A stretch of 64,000 bases of DNA from UBA7887 sp964408735 (GTDB taxonomy: Bacteria > Pseudomonadota > Alphaproteobacteria > UBA7887), in assembly GCA_964408735.1 (NCBI GenBank), contig CAYPAX010000011.1, forward strand, positions 1-64,000, written 5' to 3'. Both the position numbers and the translations under genes were made by a program. How positions within the stretch are numbered: position 1 is the first letter of the stretch; the number at the start of each line of letters is the position of its first letter. Positions 33,425-42,546 of this stretch are shown piece after piece. The notes below the pieces were generated by a model that was given only the letters and a program-made list of their open reading frames with translations, was not told the origin of the DNA and searched no databases.

Positions 33425-34780
33425 ATGAACCTGTCCAGACTGTTGGCGGCGCGGGCCGAGGCCGGCGAGCCGGTGCGAGCTGGCATTATTGGCGCCGGCA
33501 AGTTCGGCACCATGTTTCTGGCCCAGGCCCGGCTGACGACCGGCCTGCAAGTGCTCGGCATTGCAGACCTCGACGTGGCAAAGGCAAAGACCAATTGCCG
33601 TGGTGCCGGTTGGAGCGAAGAGCAACTCGCCGCGCCGGACCTCGATAGCGCTGCGAAGACAGGCGCAACGCATGTCGGCGGCGACGCGCAGGCCTTGCTG
33701 TCCCACCCGGCGCTTGAGGTGCTGATCGAGGCCACAGGCGATGCGCGCATCGGCATTCGCCATTGTCTGGCCGCCATCGACAACGGCAAGCACGTCATCA
33801 TGGTCAATGTCGAGGCGGACGTGGTGGCCGGGCCCCTGCTGGCGCGCCGCGCCGAGCGCGCCGGTGTCGTCTACAGCCTTGCCTGGGGCGACCAGCCGGC
33901 CCTCATCGCCGAGCATGTGGACTGGGCGCGGGCTTGCGGCTTTAGCGTGGTCTGTGCCGGCAAGGGCACGCGCTATCACCCGGACTTCCACCGCTCCACA
34001 CCCGACACGGTCTGGGACAACTTTCATTTCGGACGTGAGACGGCGGAGCGCGGCGGCATGAATCCGAAGATGTTCAACTCGTTCATCGACGGCACCAAGT
34101 CCGGCATCGAGATGACGGCGGTATGTAACGCCACGGGCCTGACGCCGCAGCCCGATGGACTGTCCTTCCCGCCCTGCTCCCAGGGAGAGCTGGCCGAAGT
34201 GCTCAAGCCCAAGGCCGCCGGCGGCTGCACCAACCATGCCGGCACGACGGAGGTGGTGTCATCCCTCCACCGTGACATGACGCCGGTCGAGAACGACTTG
34301 ATGATGGGCACTTATGTGGTCATCGAAGGAGACAACGATTATGTGCGGCACTGCTTCGAGGAATACCGCATGCTGCCGGACGCCAGCTTCCACTACGCCG
34401 CGCTATACAGACCCACCCACATGATCGGTCTCGAACTCGGCATATCCGTCGCCTCGGCGGCGCTGCGGGGCGAGCCGACGGGGTCGCCGACGGGCTTCCG
34501 CTCCGATGTGGTGGCCTGCGCCAAGCGCCCCCTCAAGAAAGGCGAGATGCTGGATGGCGAGGGCGGCTACATGGTCTGGGGCAAGCAGGTGCCGGCGTCG
34601 GAGTCCCTTGCCATGGGCGGCCTGCCGCTGGGCCTTGCCGGCGAGGTCGCCCTGACCCGCGACATCGCCGAAGGCGAATTGCTGACCTGGTCCGATGCTG
34701 CGATCGACGATAGCGATGCGGCGGTCCGCGTTCGCCGCGAGATGGAAGCGGCTTTCGGGCGCAGCAATACAGCCGTGTGA
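33425..34780 (+). CDS. homoserine-dehydrogenase-like oxidoreductase with C-terminal SAF domain
   Basis: A 451-residue protein. The Rossmann motif GIIGAGKFG begins near residue 19, followed by a homoserine-dehydrogenase-type NAD domain (EVLIEATGDARIGIRHCLAAI, GKHVIMVNVEADVVAG). The central domain has CAGKGTRYHPDFHRSTPDTVWDN. The C-terminal ~90 residues form a SAF-like domain (ACAKRPLKKGEMLDGEGGY). Proteins of this layout occur in sugar-acid pathways of soil and marine proteobacteria, but I cannot name the reaction. It stands alone, convergent with cheR. Confidence 0.8.
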   Translation: MNLSRLLAARAEAGEPVRAGIIGAGKFGTMFLAQARLTTGLQVLGIADLDVAKAKTNCRGAGWSEEQLAAPDLDSAAKTGATHVGGDAQALLSHPALEVLIEATGDARIGIRHCLAAIDNGKHVIMVNVEADVVAGPLLARRAERAGVVYSLAWGDQPALIAEHVDWARACGFSVVCAGKGTRYHPDFHRSTPDTVWDNFHFGRETAERGGMNPKMFNSFIDGTKSGIEMTAVCNATGLTPQPDGLSFPPCSQGELAEVLKPKAAGGCTNHAGTTEVVSSLHRDMTPVENDLMMGTYVVIEGDNDYVRHCFEEYRMLPDASFHYAALYRPTHMIGLELGISVASAALRGEPTGSPTGFRSDVVACAKRPLKKGEMLDGEGGYMVWGKQVPASESLAMGGLPLGLAGEVALTRDIAEGELLTWSDAAIDDSDAAVRVRREMEAAFGRSNTAV

Positions 34781-34787
34781 ACGGCTC

Positions 34788-35597
34788 TTATACCGGCTGA
34801 TAGACGCCGCGATGCCCGTCCACGCGCTTGAAGGATTCGGTAACGCCGATCACCGTTTCCGAACCGCCAAGGAAGAGATAGCCATCGTCCGTCATGCGCT
34901 TGCGAATATTGTCCAGGACGCGCTTTTTCGTATCCGGATCGAAATAGATCAGGACATTGCGGCAAAATACCGTATCGAATTTTCCCAAGGCGTCGAAGCT
35001 TTGCAGCAAATTGAGATTTCGGAATGTCACCATGGCACGAATGGCACTATCGATCTGCCAGGTCTCATTGACCTGTTTGAAGTGGTCCATCAACATCTTG
35101 ACGGGCAAGCCGCGCTGCACTTCGAACTGAGAATATAATCCGACCTTGGCTTTGCCCAACGCTTCGTTCGACAGGTCCGTCGCCACAATATCGTTTCGCC
35201 AGCCAAGCAGCTCCGCGGCCGCATCCTTGAGGATCATGGCGAGGGAATACGGCTCCTGGCCCGTGGAGCAGGCCGCGCACCAGATGCGCATCTTCTTTTG
35301 TGTGTGCCGCGCCTCGCGCAGCGACGGCAGCACGAAGTTCTTGAACTCCTCAAAGGGACGGGTATCGCGGAAGAAAAACGTCTCGTTCGTGGTCATCGCC
35401 TCGACCACGTCGTTGATCAGCGCTTCCGAGCCATTGCCGCGAACCTTGGTAATGAGCTGATCCACCGATTCGACACCATGGCCCCGCGTCAGTGGCATCA
35501 GGCGCGATTCCAGCAGGTAGGTCTTTTCCTTGGTCAGGACCAGTCCCGACCTGTCCCGGATCAGAGTGCTGATGAACTCGAAATCCTGGGGTGACAT
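34788..35597 (-). CDS. cheR: CheR chemoreceptor methyltransferase
   Basis: A 269-residue CheR. The N-terminal helical domain contains LIRDRSGLVLTKEKTYLLESRL. The SAM-binding domain contains NETFFFRDTRPFE, RIWCAACSTGQEPYSLAM, VATDLSNEALGKAK and FDTVFCRNVLIYFD. It methylates glutamates on chemoreceptors using S-adenosylmethionine. No C-terminal pentapeptide-docking TPR is present. It is the last gene of the che operon, 2 bases after cheB. No chemoreceptor gene lies in the window. Confidence 0.95.
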   Translation of the reverse strand: MSPQDFEFISTLIRDRSGLVLTKEKTYLLESRLMPLTRGHGVESVDQLITKVRGNGSEALINDVVEAMTTNETFFFRDTRPFEEFKNFVLPSLREARHTQKKMRIWCAACSTGQEPYSLAMILKDAAAELLGWRNDIVATDLSNEALGKAKVGLYSQFEVQRGLPVKMLMDHFKQVNETWQIDSAIRAMVTFRNLNLLQSFDALGKFDTVFCRNVLIYFDPDTKKRVLDNIRKRMTDDGYLFLGGSETVIGVTESFKRVDGHRGVYQPV

Positions 35598-35599
35598 GA

Positions 35600-36781
35600 C
35601 TACTTGGCCCCAAACACTTTTAGAACAAAGGCAGCGATGTCATCCTTCGGCAGCACCGCGCAACACAAGCCCGCCGTCGCCACGGCTCCGGGCATCCCCC
35701 AAACAATGCTGGTCGCTTCGTCCTGGGCCACAGTGCAGCCGCCCAGTGCGCTCAGCTTACGCACGCCCTCCAAACCGTCATGCCCCATGCCTGTCATGAT
35801 GAGGGTCAGCACCTTGCTGCCATAGACCTCGGCCAAGCTGCGCAACATGGGATCGACAGCGGGCCGGCAGAAATTCTCCGGCGGCGACTGGGTAAGGCGC
35901 AGGCGCCCGACCTTGCCATCGGTCTCGGCAATCATGTGATAATCGCCTGGTGCGACATAAATGCGGCCGCCCGAGATCACATCGCCGTCGGCCGCCTCGT
36001 CGGCCGGGATGCCGGTCACGCGCTGCAGCCGTTCGGCAAAGATTTTCGTGAATGTCGGCGGCATGTGCTGAGTGATCAGGATGGGGTAGCGGAAGCCGCG
36101 AAAATCCTTGAGTAGATCCAACAAGGCCTGCGGCCCGCCGGTCGAAGAGCCGATCGCGAGTATTTGAGGGGGGATCGTCGGCGCCTTGGTGAGAACGATG
36201 GACGCGCCGCCATAGAGAGACTTCTTAACGGCACCCTCGGCCTTGGGCGCCGCCGCCGTCTCTTTGGCGCCCGCCGCCGTCGCCGCCGCTCGGCCGCTAC
36301 CAGCCCGAGACTTGCCGTCGCCCTCGGAGGGTTTGCGCGCCTTACCGCCATGCTGGCCGTGCACACGCACTTTTTCCACGACCTCACGCTGAAAGTCGTA
36401 GGCGCCGCCGATCCGCCCGGTGGTCGGTTTCGGCACGTAATCCGCCGCCCCGTCGTCAAGCGCCTTCAAGCTGATGGAAGCGTTCCGATCGGTCAGCGTC
36501 GAGGCCATGATGACTTTTACGGAGGGATCGACCTTGAGGATTTTCGGCAGCGCCTCCAAGCCATCCATCACCGGCATCTCGATATCGAGGATGACGATAT
36601 CCACATCGCCTTTGCCGATCCGATTTACCGCAGCCTTGCCGTTGGGCACCGCATCGACAACGGTAATGTCGTCTTCCTGTTCGAGGAATCGTCGCAAGAT
36701 TCCGCGAACCACTGCCGAATCGTCGCAAATTAGGACCTGAATGGAACCCGATGGCGCGGCGGAGTTCGACACGTCAGTCAA
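35600..36781 (-). CDS. cheB: CheB protein-glutamate methylesterase/response regulator
   Basis: A 393-residue CheB. The receiver domain has phospho-acceptor Asp66 (VILDIEMPVMDG). A long Ala/Lys/Gly-rich linker (~140-200) leads to the methylesterase domain, whose catalytic triad is Ser213 in GSSTGGP, His239 in QHMPP and Asp335 in GMGHDG. It removes methyl groups from receptor glutamates when phosphorylated by CheA. The linker is longer than in enteric CheB. The gene overlaps cheY by 8 bases. Confidence 0.95.
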   Translation of the reverse strand: MTDVSNSAAPSGSIQVLICDDSAVVRGILRRFLEQEDDITVVDAVPNGKAAVNRIGKGDVDIVILDIEMPVMDGLEALPKILKVDPSVKVIMASTLTDRNASISLKALDDGAADYVPKPTTGRIGGAYDFQREVVEKVRVHGQHGGKARKPSEGDGKSRAGSGRAAATAAGAKETAAAPKAEGAVKKSLYGGASIVLTKAPTIPPQILAIGSSTGGPQALLDLLKDFRGFRYPILITQHMPPTFTKIFAERLQRVTGIPADEAADGDVISGGRIYVAPGDYHMIAETDGKVGRLRLTQSPPENFCRPAVDPMLRSLAEVYGSKVLTLIMTGMGHDGLEGVRKLSALGGCTVAQDEATSIVWGMPGAVATAGLCCAVLPKDDIAAFVLKVFGAK

Positions 36782-37142
36782 TCAGCCCGACTTGGGCAAA
36801 CTTCGACTGAACGATGTCGCCGTCGAAGGGCTTCATGATGTACTCGTTTGCACCCATGGACATGGCCTCGACGATATGCGCCATGTCATTTTCCGTGGTG
36901 CAAAAAATCACCTTTGGCGCATCCCCGCCGGGCATCTTGCGCAACGCGGTTATGAACTCCAGCCCGTTCATGACGGGCATGTTCCAATCGAGCATGATGG
37001 CATCGGGCATCGCTGCCTCACATGCCTCCACTGCCTTCTCGCCATTCTCGGCTTCGATCACCTCGAAACCAATTTCTTCGACGATACGCCGAGCGACCGT
37101 CCTTACCACTTTGGAGTCGTCAACGACCAGACAGGTCTTCAT
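36774..37142 (-). CDS. cheY: CheY response regulator
   Basis: A 122-residue single-domain receiver: VVDDSKVVR near the start, phospho-acceptor Asp52 in IMLDWNMPVMNG, a conserved Thr in FCTTEN, and Lys in MKPFDGD. It would carry the CheA signal to the flagellar motor or, in an alternative chemosensory system, to another target. It lies between cheW (75 bases upstream) and cheB (overlapping). Confidence 0.95.
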   Translation of the reverse strand: MKTCLVVDDSKVVRTVARRIVEEIGFEVIEAENGEKAVEACEAAMPDAIMLDWNMPVMNGLEFITALRKMPGGDAPKVIFCTTENDMAHIVEAMSMGANEYIMKPFDGDIVQSKFAQVGLID

Positions 37143-37217
37143 GAGGCAACCGTCATAGAAAAAGGGGAGTATAGCTTACGCGCGAAGGTAACGTCAGGAC
37201 CGTGCCTCGGCAGCAGT

Positions 37218-37718
37218 CTAGTCGCCGAAGTCCAGTATTCTCCCCACGTCTAGCACTGCCAGCAACTCCGCGTCGAGTCTGTATATCCCAACGGAAACCG
37301 CGCGCCAAACCGGATCCAGGGTGGATGGGTTTCTCTCGATCCAATCGTCCGGGAGACTCATGACGTCGCCGACGGTATCGAATATCAAGCTGTAGAGTTC
37401 GCCTTCGTATTCGACCACCACACTCATGGGCTTCTGGTCGCTGTCCAACGGCTCCAATCCCAGACGAACGCGCATATCGATTGCCGTGACGATACGGCCA
37501 CGCAAATTCAGCGACCCCGCCACCTCCGGCCGCGCCAAAGGTATGTTCGTGATGGCATCAGGTTGGAAAATATCCTGAACCGACAGAATGGGCAGGCCAA
37601 CTTTTTGACCGGCGACCGCCATGGTCACGAAATCGCTGCTGGCAACCTGATCCGCGTCCAGCTCATGCAGATCGTTGCTGGATGATGGTGTCTTTTCCAA
37701 TGTCTGTACGTCGTTCAT
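37218..37718 (-). CDS. cheW: CheW coupling protein
   Basis: A 166-residue CheW with two SH3-like subdomains: FVTMAVAGQKVGLPILSVQDI, IPLARPEVAGSLNLRGRIV (the conserved NLRG motif) and the late DAELLAVLDVGRIL. An N-terminal tail of ~25 polar residues precedes the fold. It links CheA to receptors. It overlaps cheA by 4 bases. Confidence 0.95.
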   Translation of the reverse strand: MNDVQTLEKTPSSSNDLHELDADQVASSDFVTMAVAGQKVGLPILSVQDIFQPDAITNIPLARPEVAGSLNLRGRIVTAIDMRVRLGLEPLDSDQKPMSVVVEYEGELYSLIFDTVGDVMSLPDDWIERNPSTLDPVWRAVSVGIYRLDAELLAVLDVGRILDFGD

Positions 37719-40504
37719 GCGGCAACCTCCTCCTTGGACGCGATCGTCTTGCTGATGGCGCTCATCAGGGTGTCGCGATCGAATTTGGCGACGAAATCGT
37801 CAAAGCCCACACTACGCCCCATGTCGAAGTTCTCAGGGGTTGCGTAAGCCGAAAGCGCTATCATCGGGGTGCGCTGCCATGGCCCGCGGCCTCGGCATTC
37901 CCGAGCGAATTCGAAACCGTCGGCGCCGGGCATCTCGATATCGCTGATGATGAGGTCGAATTCCTGGCCCCTGTCGCGCCTCGCCAGCGCCTCACTGACG
38001 TTCTCGGCAACCTCGACATCATAGCCTTCGATCCTGAGCAGTGGCTGCACGAGATTGCGGAAGAATTGGCTGTCATCGACGAGAAGGACACGTGGGCTAG
38101 GCTTCGTAGCGCTCTCGCTTGCCGTGGCATGGGCGCCGTACCAGTCGCCATAGGCCAAATTCAGGAAATGCGCGATATCCAGCACCGTGTGGGTGCGGCC
38201 ATCGAGCAACGCTCCGCCGATAAAGCCCGGCGTCTTGTCAGTCGCATATTCGATGTTGAGGACTTCTTCGACGATATCGTTAATCTGATCGACGACGAGG
38301 CCCATCTTGTGCTGCTCGTCGGCGAACACGAGCACCGGCTTGATGCCGGATCCACCGTAGGGGTTGGACCCGTCTACCAAGACCAGAGGCATAAGCTCGC
38401 CGCGATACTGGATCACCGACAGCCCCGACGAAGACTCGACCTTGGCAAGGTCGACCTCTTCCAGCCGCGATATGAGGCTCAGCGGCACGGCTTTCGGCTC
38501 GTCCCCGGCGGCCTCGAACAACAGCATCGATACCGCTACGTCCTCGCCGGCAACATCCTTTTGCAACTGTTTGCCGTCCGTGTCCGCGTCTTCGCCCATT
38601 TGCATGTCGCCAACCAGGCCTGACAGCCCGTTGGGATCGAGGATCATCACGACACTGCCGTCACCAAGGATGGTATTGCCCGAGAACAAGGTGATGTTCC
38701 GCAGAATGGGCGAGGTCGGCTTGACCACGATCTCCTCTGTATCGAAGACACGGTCGACGATCACGCCGAAACGCTGCGCGCCCACATTCACGACAATGAT
38801 GAACAGCTCGGAATCGGCATCGATCGGCTTGCCGTCGTCCAGGTTCAGCGCGGCGCTCAATGTGATCAGCGGCAACAGCCTGTCACGCAACCGCAACACG
38901 GGCGTTTCGTTGACCTTTTCGATCCTGTGCTCGCTGCGAGGCGAGGCCCGCACCAATTCGATAACGCTGATCTGCGGCATGGCGAACCGCTCACCACCAA
39001 CTTCGACGATCAACGCCTGAACGATCGCCAGGGTGAGCGGGATCTTGATCGTGAAGGTCGAGCCGGTCCCTTCGATCGACTTCATCTCCACGGTGCCACC
39101 GATCTTTTCGATATTGGTGCGGACCACGTCCATGCCGACACCGCGACCGGAAACATTGGTCACTGCCGTTGCGGTCGAGAGCCCCGCATTGAAGATATAT
39201 TGCTGGATCTGATCGTCGCTCATGGTGTCGAGCTGGGATTCGGTCGCTAAGCCATTTTCCAATACTTTGGCGCGTACCCTCTCGACCGAAACGCCGTTAC
39301 CGTCGTCCTTGATCTGAATGATGATCTGTCCGCCCTCGTGGAAGGCACGAAGGGTGACAACACCGGTTTCCGGTTTGCCGGCCGCTACCCTGTCTGCTGG
39401 GCTTTCGAGGCCGTGGTCGGCCGAATTGCGTACCATATGCGTGAGCGGATCCTTGATCAGCTCAAGCACTTGGCGATCAAGCTCGGTATCGGCGCCGACC
39501 ATCTTAAGCTCGATCTTCTTGTCTAGCTCGAGAGCAAGGTCGCGCACGATCCGCGGCAGCTTCGCCCAGGCATTGCCAATGGGCTGCATCCGCGTCTTCA
39601 TGACGCTTTCCTGAAGCTCGGTAGTGATGTGGTTGAGGCGCTGCAGAGGTGCAGCGAACTCGCTGTCCTCCATATGGCGGACCATCTGCAGCAATTGATT
39701 GCGCGACAGCACGAGCTCGCTGACCGAGGTCATCAAGTCTTCCAGCAGCCCGACATGGACGCGGATGGTCTGGTTGGCGACGCCTCCGTCCTTGGCGCCT
39801 TGCTTGTCACCATCGCCGCCGGCACGCTTGGCCGGCGTCTTTGCCGCCGGCTTCTTTTCCGCCGCAGCCGGCGCGGGCTCAGGTGGCGGCGCCGGTTCGG
39901 GTGCGACCGCTTCAGCCTCTTGCCCGGTTTGCCCGGCAGGGACCGGCACAAAACCGTGCTCGTCTTCTTCCGCAGCCGGCTCCGGTGCCACATCCACGCC
40001 TGTCTGATCGGCGGGCACGGGAACGAAGCCGAACTCATCCGGTTCGTTGGCAGCAGGTGCGGGCTCCGGCTCGGGCTCGGGCTCGGGCTCTGGCGCAGCA
40101 CTCTCGGCATCGCTCATCGAGGTGCCGCCACTGTCAGCAAAAGCGTTCAGCCGCTTTATCAGCTCGGCATCGTTGCCTTCGGGCTCGGCCTCCGTGTCTT
40201 CCAGGATCGCCAAAAGCTCCTTGATCTGGTCAAGGCATTCCAGGATCAGCGTCACCCCATCTTCGTTGACGGTTATCTCGCCGTCCCTGAACTTGCCGAG
40301 GATGTTTTCGCCGGCATGGGCAACCGACTCAAGCCTGGGCAACCCCAGAAAGCCGCAGGTGCCCTTAATCGTGTGCACCAGCCGGAATATGTTGCCAAGC
40401 AGTCCAGGATCATTGGGATCCTGCTCCAGCTTCACCAGCTCCATGTCGAGCTGATCCAAGCTTTCTCCAGTCTCTGTGAGAAATTCGACTAGCAGATCAT
40501 CCAT
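37715..40504 (-). CDS. cheA: CheA hybrid sensor kinase with C-terminal receiver
   Basis: A 929-residue CheA. The HPt domain has phospho-acceptor His44 (RLVHTIKGTCGFLG). An acidic/proline linker at ~130-245 includes an EPEPEPEPEP run and two copies of GFVPVPA-x-QTG. Dimerisation (VGLLEDLMTSVSELVLSRNQLL), ATPase (HMVRNSADHG, GRGVGMDVVR), CheW-like regulatory (~510-770, apparently one domain plus a second partial or duplicated one) and receiver (~803-925, Asp855 in ISDIEMPGADG) domains follow. A CheY-binding P2 domain is not evident. ATG at 40504 follows GGAGCG. Hybrid CheA proteins of this type are frequent in Rhodospirillales. Confidence 0.93.
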   Translation of the reverse strand: MDDLLVEFLTETGESLDQLDMELVKLEQDPNDPGLLGNIFRLVHTIKGTCGFLGLPRLESVAHAGENILGKFRDGEITVNEDGVTLILECLDQIKELLAILEDTEAEPEGNDAELIKRLNAFADSGGTSMSDAESAAPEPEPEPEPEPAPAANEPDEFGFVPVPADQTGVDVAPEPAAEEDEHGFVPVPAGQTGQEAEAVAPEPAPPPEPAPAAAEKKPAAKTPAKRAGGDGDKQGAKDGGVANQTIRVHVGLLEDLMTSVSELVLSRNQLLQMVRHMEDSEFAAPLQRLNHITTELQESVMKTRMQPIGNAWAKLPRIVRDLALELDKKIELKMVGADTELDRQVLELIKDPLTHMVRNSADHGLESPADRVAAGKPETGVVTLRAFHEGGQIIIQIKDDGNGVSVERVRAKVLENGLATESQLDTMSDDQIQQYIFNAGLSTATAVTNVSGRGVGMDVVRTNIEKIGGTVEMKSIEGTGSTFTIKIPLTLAIVQALIVEVGGERFAMPQISVIELVRASPRSEHRIEKVNETPVLRLRDRLLPLITLSAALNLDDGKPIDADSELFIIVVNVGAQRFGVIVDRVFDTEEIVVKPTSPILRNITLFSGNTILGDGSVVMILDPNGLSGLVGDMQMGEDADTDGKQLQKDVAGEDVAVSMLLFEAAGDEPKAVPLSLISRLEEVDLAKVESSSGLSVIQYRGELMPLVLVDGSNPYGGSGIKPVLVFADEQHKMGLVVDQINDIVEEVLNIEYATDKTPGFIGGALLDGRTHTVLDIAHFLNLAYGDWYGAHATASESATKPSPRVLLVDDSQFFRNLVQPLLRIEGYDVEVAENVSEALARRDRGQEFDLIISDIEMPGADGFEFARECRGRGPWQRTPMIALSAYATPENFDMGRSVGFDDFVAKFDRDTLMSAISKTIASKEEVAA

Positions 40505-40741
40505 AATTTCGCTCCGCACCATCCGGCCATTTTGCCGGGCACCCTCGCTCCACAATTGCCGGGACACACGACGAATTGTCCTCAGCCATCTTCGGCGTTC
40601 ATGCTTGTATTTAGACCACGCGAGCGGGTAAGCAACAGCCAGACCGATGGGAATTCATCCGCCTGCCCGCTTGTGACGGTTTCCGTCTTGTTATATACGG
40701 TCATATATAGCCGATTGCCGGCTGGCAGGGAGACGTCAGGC

Positions 40742-41731
40742 ATGATCGATGGCTTCGGGCGTCAGGTCACATATTTACGGATATCGGTGACCGACCGATG
40801 TGATTTCCGCTGCCTCTACTGCATGGCGGAAGACATGACGTTCCTGCCCAAGACCGAGGTTCTCAGTCTCGAGGAACTCGACCGGGTAGCCAGTGCCTTC
40901 GTGGAGCTTGGGGTGCGCAAATTGCGCCTGACAGGCGGCGAGCCACTGGTCCGCAAGAATGTCATGGGCCTGATCCGCAATCTCGGACGGCATTTGGATT
41001 CCGGCGCTCTTGACGAGCTTACGCTCACCACCAACGGCAGCCAGCTCGCGCGCTTCGCCGATGAGCTCTACGACTGCGGCATCCGGCGCATCAACGTGTC
41101 GCTCGATACGCTGGATGCGGAGAAATTTGCCGAGATCACCCGTTGGGGCCGCATCGAACAGGTCATGGAGGGCCTGGCCGCGGCGAAAGCCGCCGGACTG
41201 GCCATAAAGATCAATGCCGTCGCTCTCAAAGCCGTCAACGAGCACGAGATCGGCGACATGGTGGCCTGGTGTGGCGACGAGGGCTACGACATGACCCTCA
41301 TCGAGACCATGCCACTCGGCGACATCACCTGCCAGCGCACGGACCAATACCTGCCGCTTTCCCTGGTTCGCAAACGGCTGCGAAAGACCTGGACGCTGAC
41401 AGAAACCGATTATCTCTCGGGAGGGCCTGCCAGATATGTCCGCGTCGAGGAAACCGGAAGGCGCCTCGGTTTCATAACCCCGATGACCCATAATTTCTGC
41501 GAATCCTGCAATAGGGTGCGGTTGACCTGCACCGGCACCTTGTTCATGTGCCTTGGCCAGGAAGACGCCGTCGACCTACGAACGCCGTTGCGCGCCAGCG
41601 AGACCAACGGCCCGCTTATTGACGCCATCCACGAGGCCATCGACCGCAAGCCCAAGGGACACGATTTCGTCATCGACCGGCGCACAGAGCGGCCGGCATT
41701 GTCGCGCCATATGAGCCTCACGGGCGGTTAG
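40742..41731 (+). CDS. moaA: GTP 3',8-cyclase MoaA (molybdenum cofactor)
   Basis: A 329-residue radical SAM enzyme. The first 4Fe-4S cluster binds CDFRCLYC (C-x3-C-x2-C) near residue 20. The second cluster is in the C-terminal CESCNRVRLTCTGTLFMC. LRLTGGEPLVRK is the SAM-binding GGE motif, and the protein ends in GG, which MoaA needs for activity. It makes 3',8-cyclo-GTP, the first step of molybdopterin synthesis. ATG at 40742 lies in a 237-bp gap divergent from cheA; MoaA homology starts here. No other moa genes are present. Confidence 0.93.
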   Translation: MIDGFGRQVTYLRISVTDRCDFRCLYCMAEDMTFLPKTEVLSLEELDRVASAFVELGVRKLRLTGGEPLVRKNVMGLIRNLGRHLDSGALDELTLTTNGSQLARFADELYDCGIRRINVSLDTLDAEKFAEITRWGRIEQVMEGLAAAKAAGLAIKINAVALKAVNEHEIGDMVAWCGDEGYDMTLIETMPLGDITCQRTDQYLPLSLVRKRLRKTWTLTETDYLSGGPARYVRVEETGRRLGFITPMTHNFCESCNRVRLTCTGTLFMCLGQEDAVDLRTPLRASETNGPLIDAIHEAIDRKPKGHDFVIDRRTERPALSRHMSLTGG

Positions 41732-41750
41732 CCGGAGTAGGCCCCTGCCC

Positions 41751-42518
41751 TTGAGCGCCTGCAAGATCGCATTCGTCGCGACCGACAACGCCGAGGCCCA
41801 GGCGGCTTTCGACGAGCTCTCGGCCGCCTATGGAAATGTCGCCCCGGAACAGGCGGAGGTCGTTGTCGCCCTGGGCGGCGATGGCTTCATGATCGAGACG
41901 CTTCATCGCTTCATGGACCTTTCCGTGCCGATCTATGGCATGAACCGCGGCACCGTCGGCTTCCTCATGAATGTTTATGAGACCGATGGCCTGCCCGAGC
42001 GTATCAATTTGGCTGAGCAGTCAGTGCTGAAGCCGTTGCACATGCGCGCCACGGATTCGGAAGGTCACGTCGCCGACGCTCTTGCCATCAACGAGGTATC
42101 GCTGCTGCGGCAAAAACGCTACGCCGCGCATCTGGCCGTATCGGTGGACGGCCGAACGCGGCTTGAAGAACTTGTCTGCGATGGTGTGATCGTGGCAACG
42201 CCCGCCGGCAGCACCGCCTATAACCTGTCCGCGCACGGGCCAATCCTGCCGCTCGGCTCGCACTTGCTCGCATTGACACCGATTTGTGCCTTTCGGCCAA
42301 GGCGTTGGCACGGCGCCCTGTTACCGGAGACGGCGACCGTGGTAGTCGATATTTTGCGCGCAGACCATCGCTCCGTCAGCGCGACCGCCGATTTTACAGA
42401 AGTCCGCGACGTCGTTAGGGTCGAGGTCAGGCAAGATCCCGACAGACAACTGCGCCTTCTGTTCGACCAGGAGCACAATTTGGAAGAGCGAATCCTGCGC
42501 GAGCAATTCGTTCCCTAG
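41751..42518 (+). CDS. nadK: NAD kinase
   Basis: A 255-residue ATP-NAD kinase. VVALGGDGFMIETLH is the GGDG motif, GMNRGTVGFLMN follows, and the NE motif is in ALAINEVSLLR. The TPAGSTAYNLSAHGPIL loop completes the active site. It phosphorylates NAD to NADP. The start is TTG at 41751, 20 bases after moaA; GGAG is somewhat far upstream. The length is typical of the short alphaproteobacterial form. Confidence 0.93.
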   Translation: MSACKIAFVATDNAEAQAAFDELSAAYGNVAPEQAEVVVALGGDGFMIETLHRFMDLSVPIYGMNRGTVGFLMNVYETDGLPERINLAEQSVLKPLHMRATDSEGHVADALAINEVSLLRQKRYAAHLAVSVDGRTRLEELVCDGVIVATPAGSTAYNLSAHGPILPLGSHLLALTPICAFRPRRWHGALLPETATVVVDILRADHRSVSATADFTEVRDVVRVEVRQDPDRQLRLLFDQEHNLEERILREQFVP

Positions 42519-42546
42519 ACGGCCTTAGACCAAGGAGACGGCAAGA

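Noticed and set aside
40675..40687. GACGG-TTT-CCGTC inverted repeat in the cheA/moaA gap as a molybdenum-cofactor riboswitch or operator
   Set aside because: The arms are only 5 bp and none of the conserved riboswitch elements are seen. A chance hairpin is as likely.
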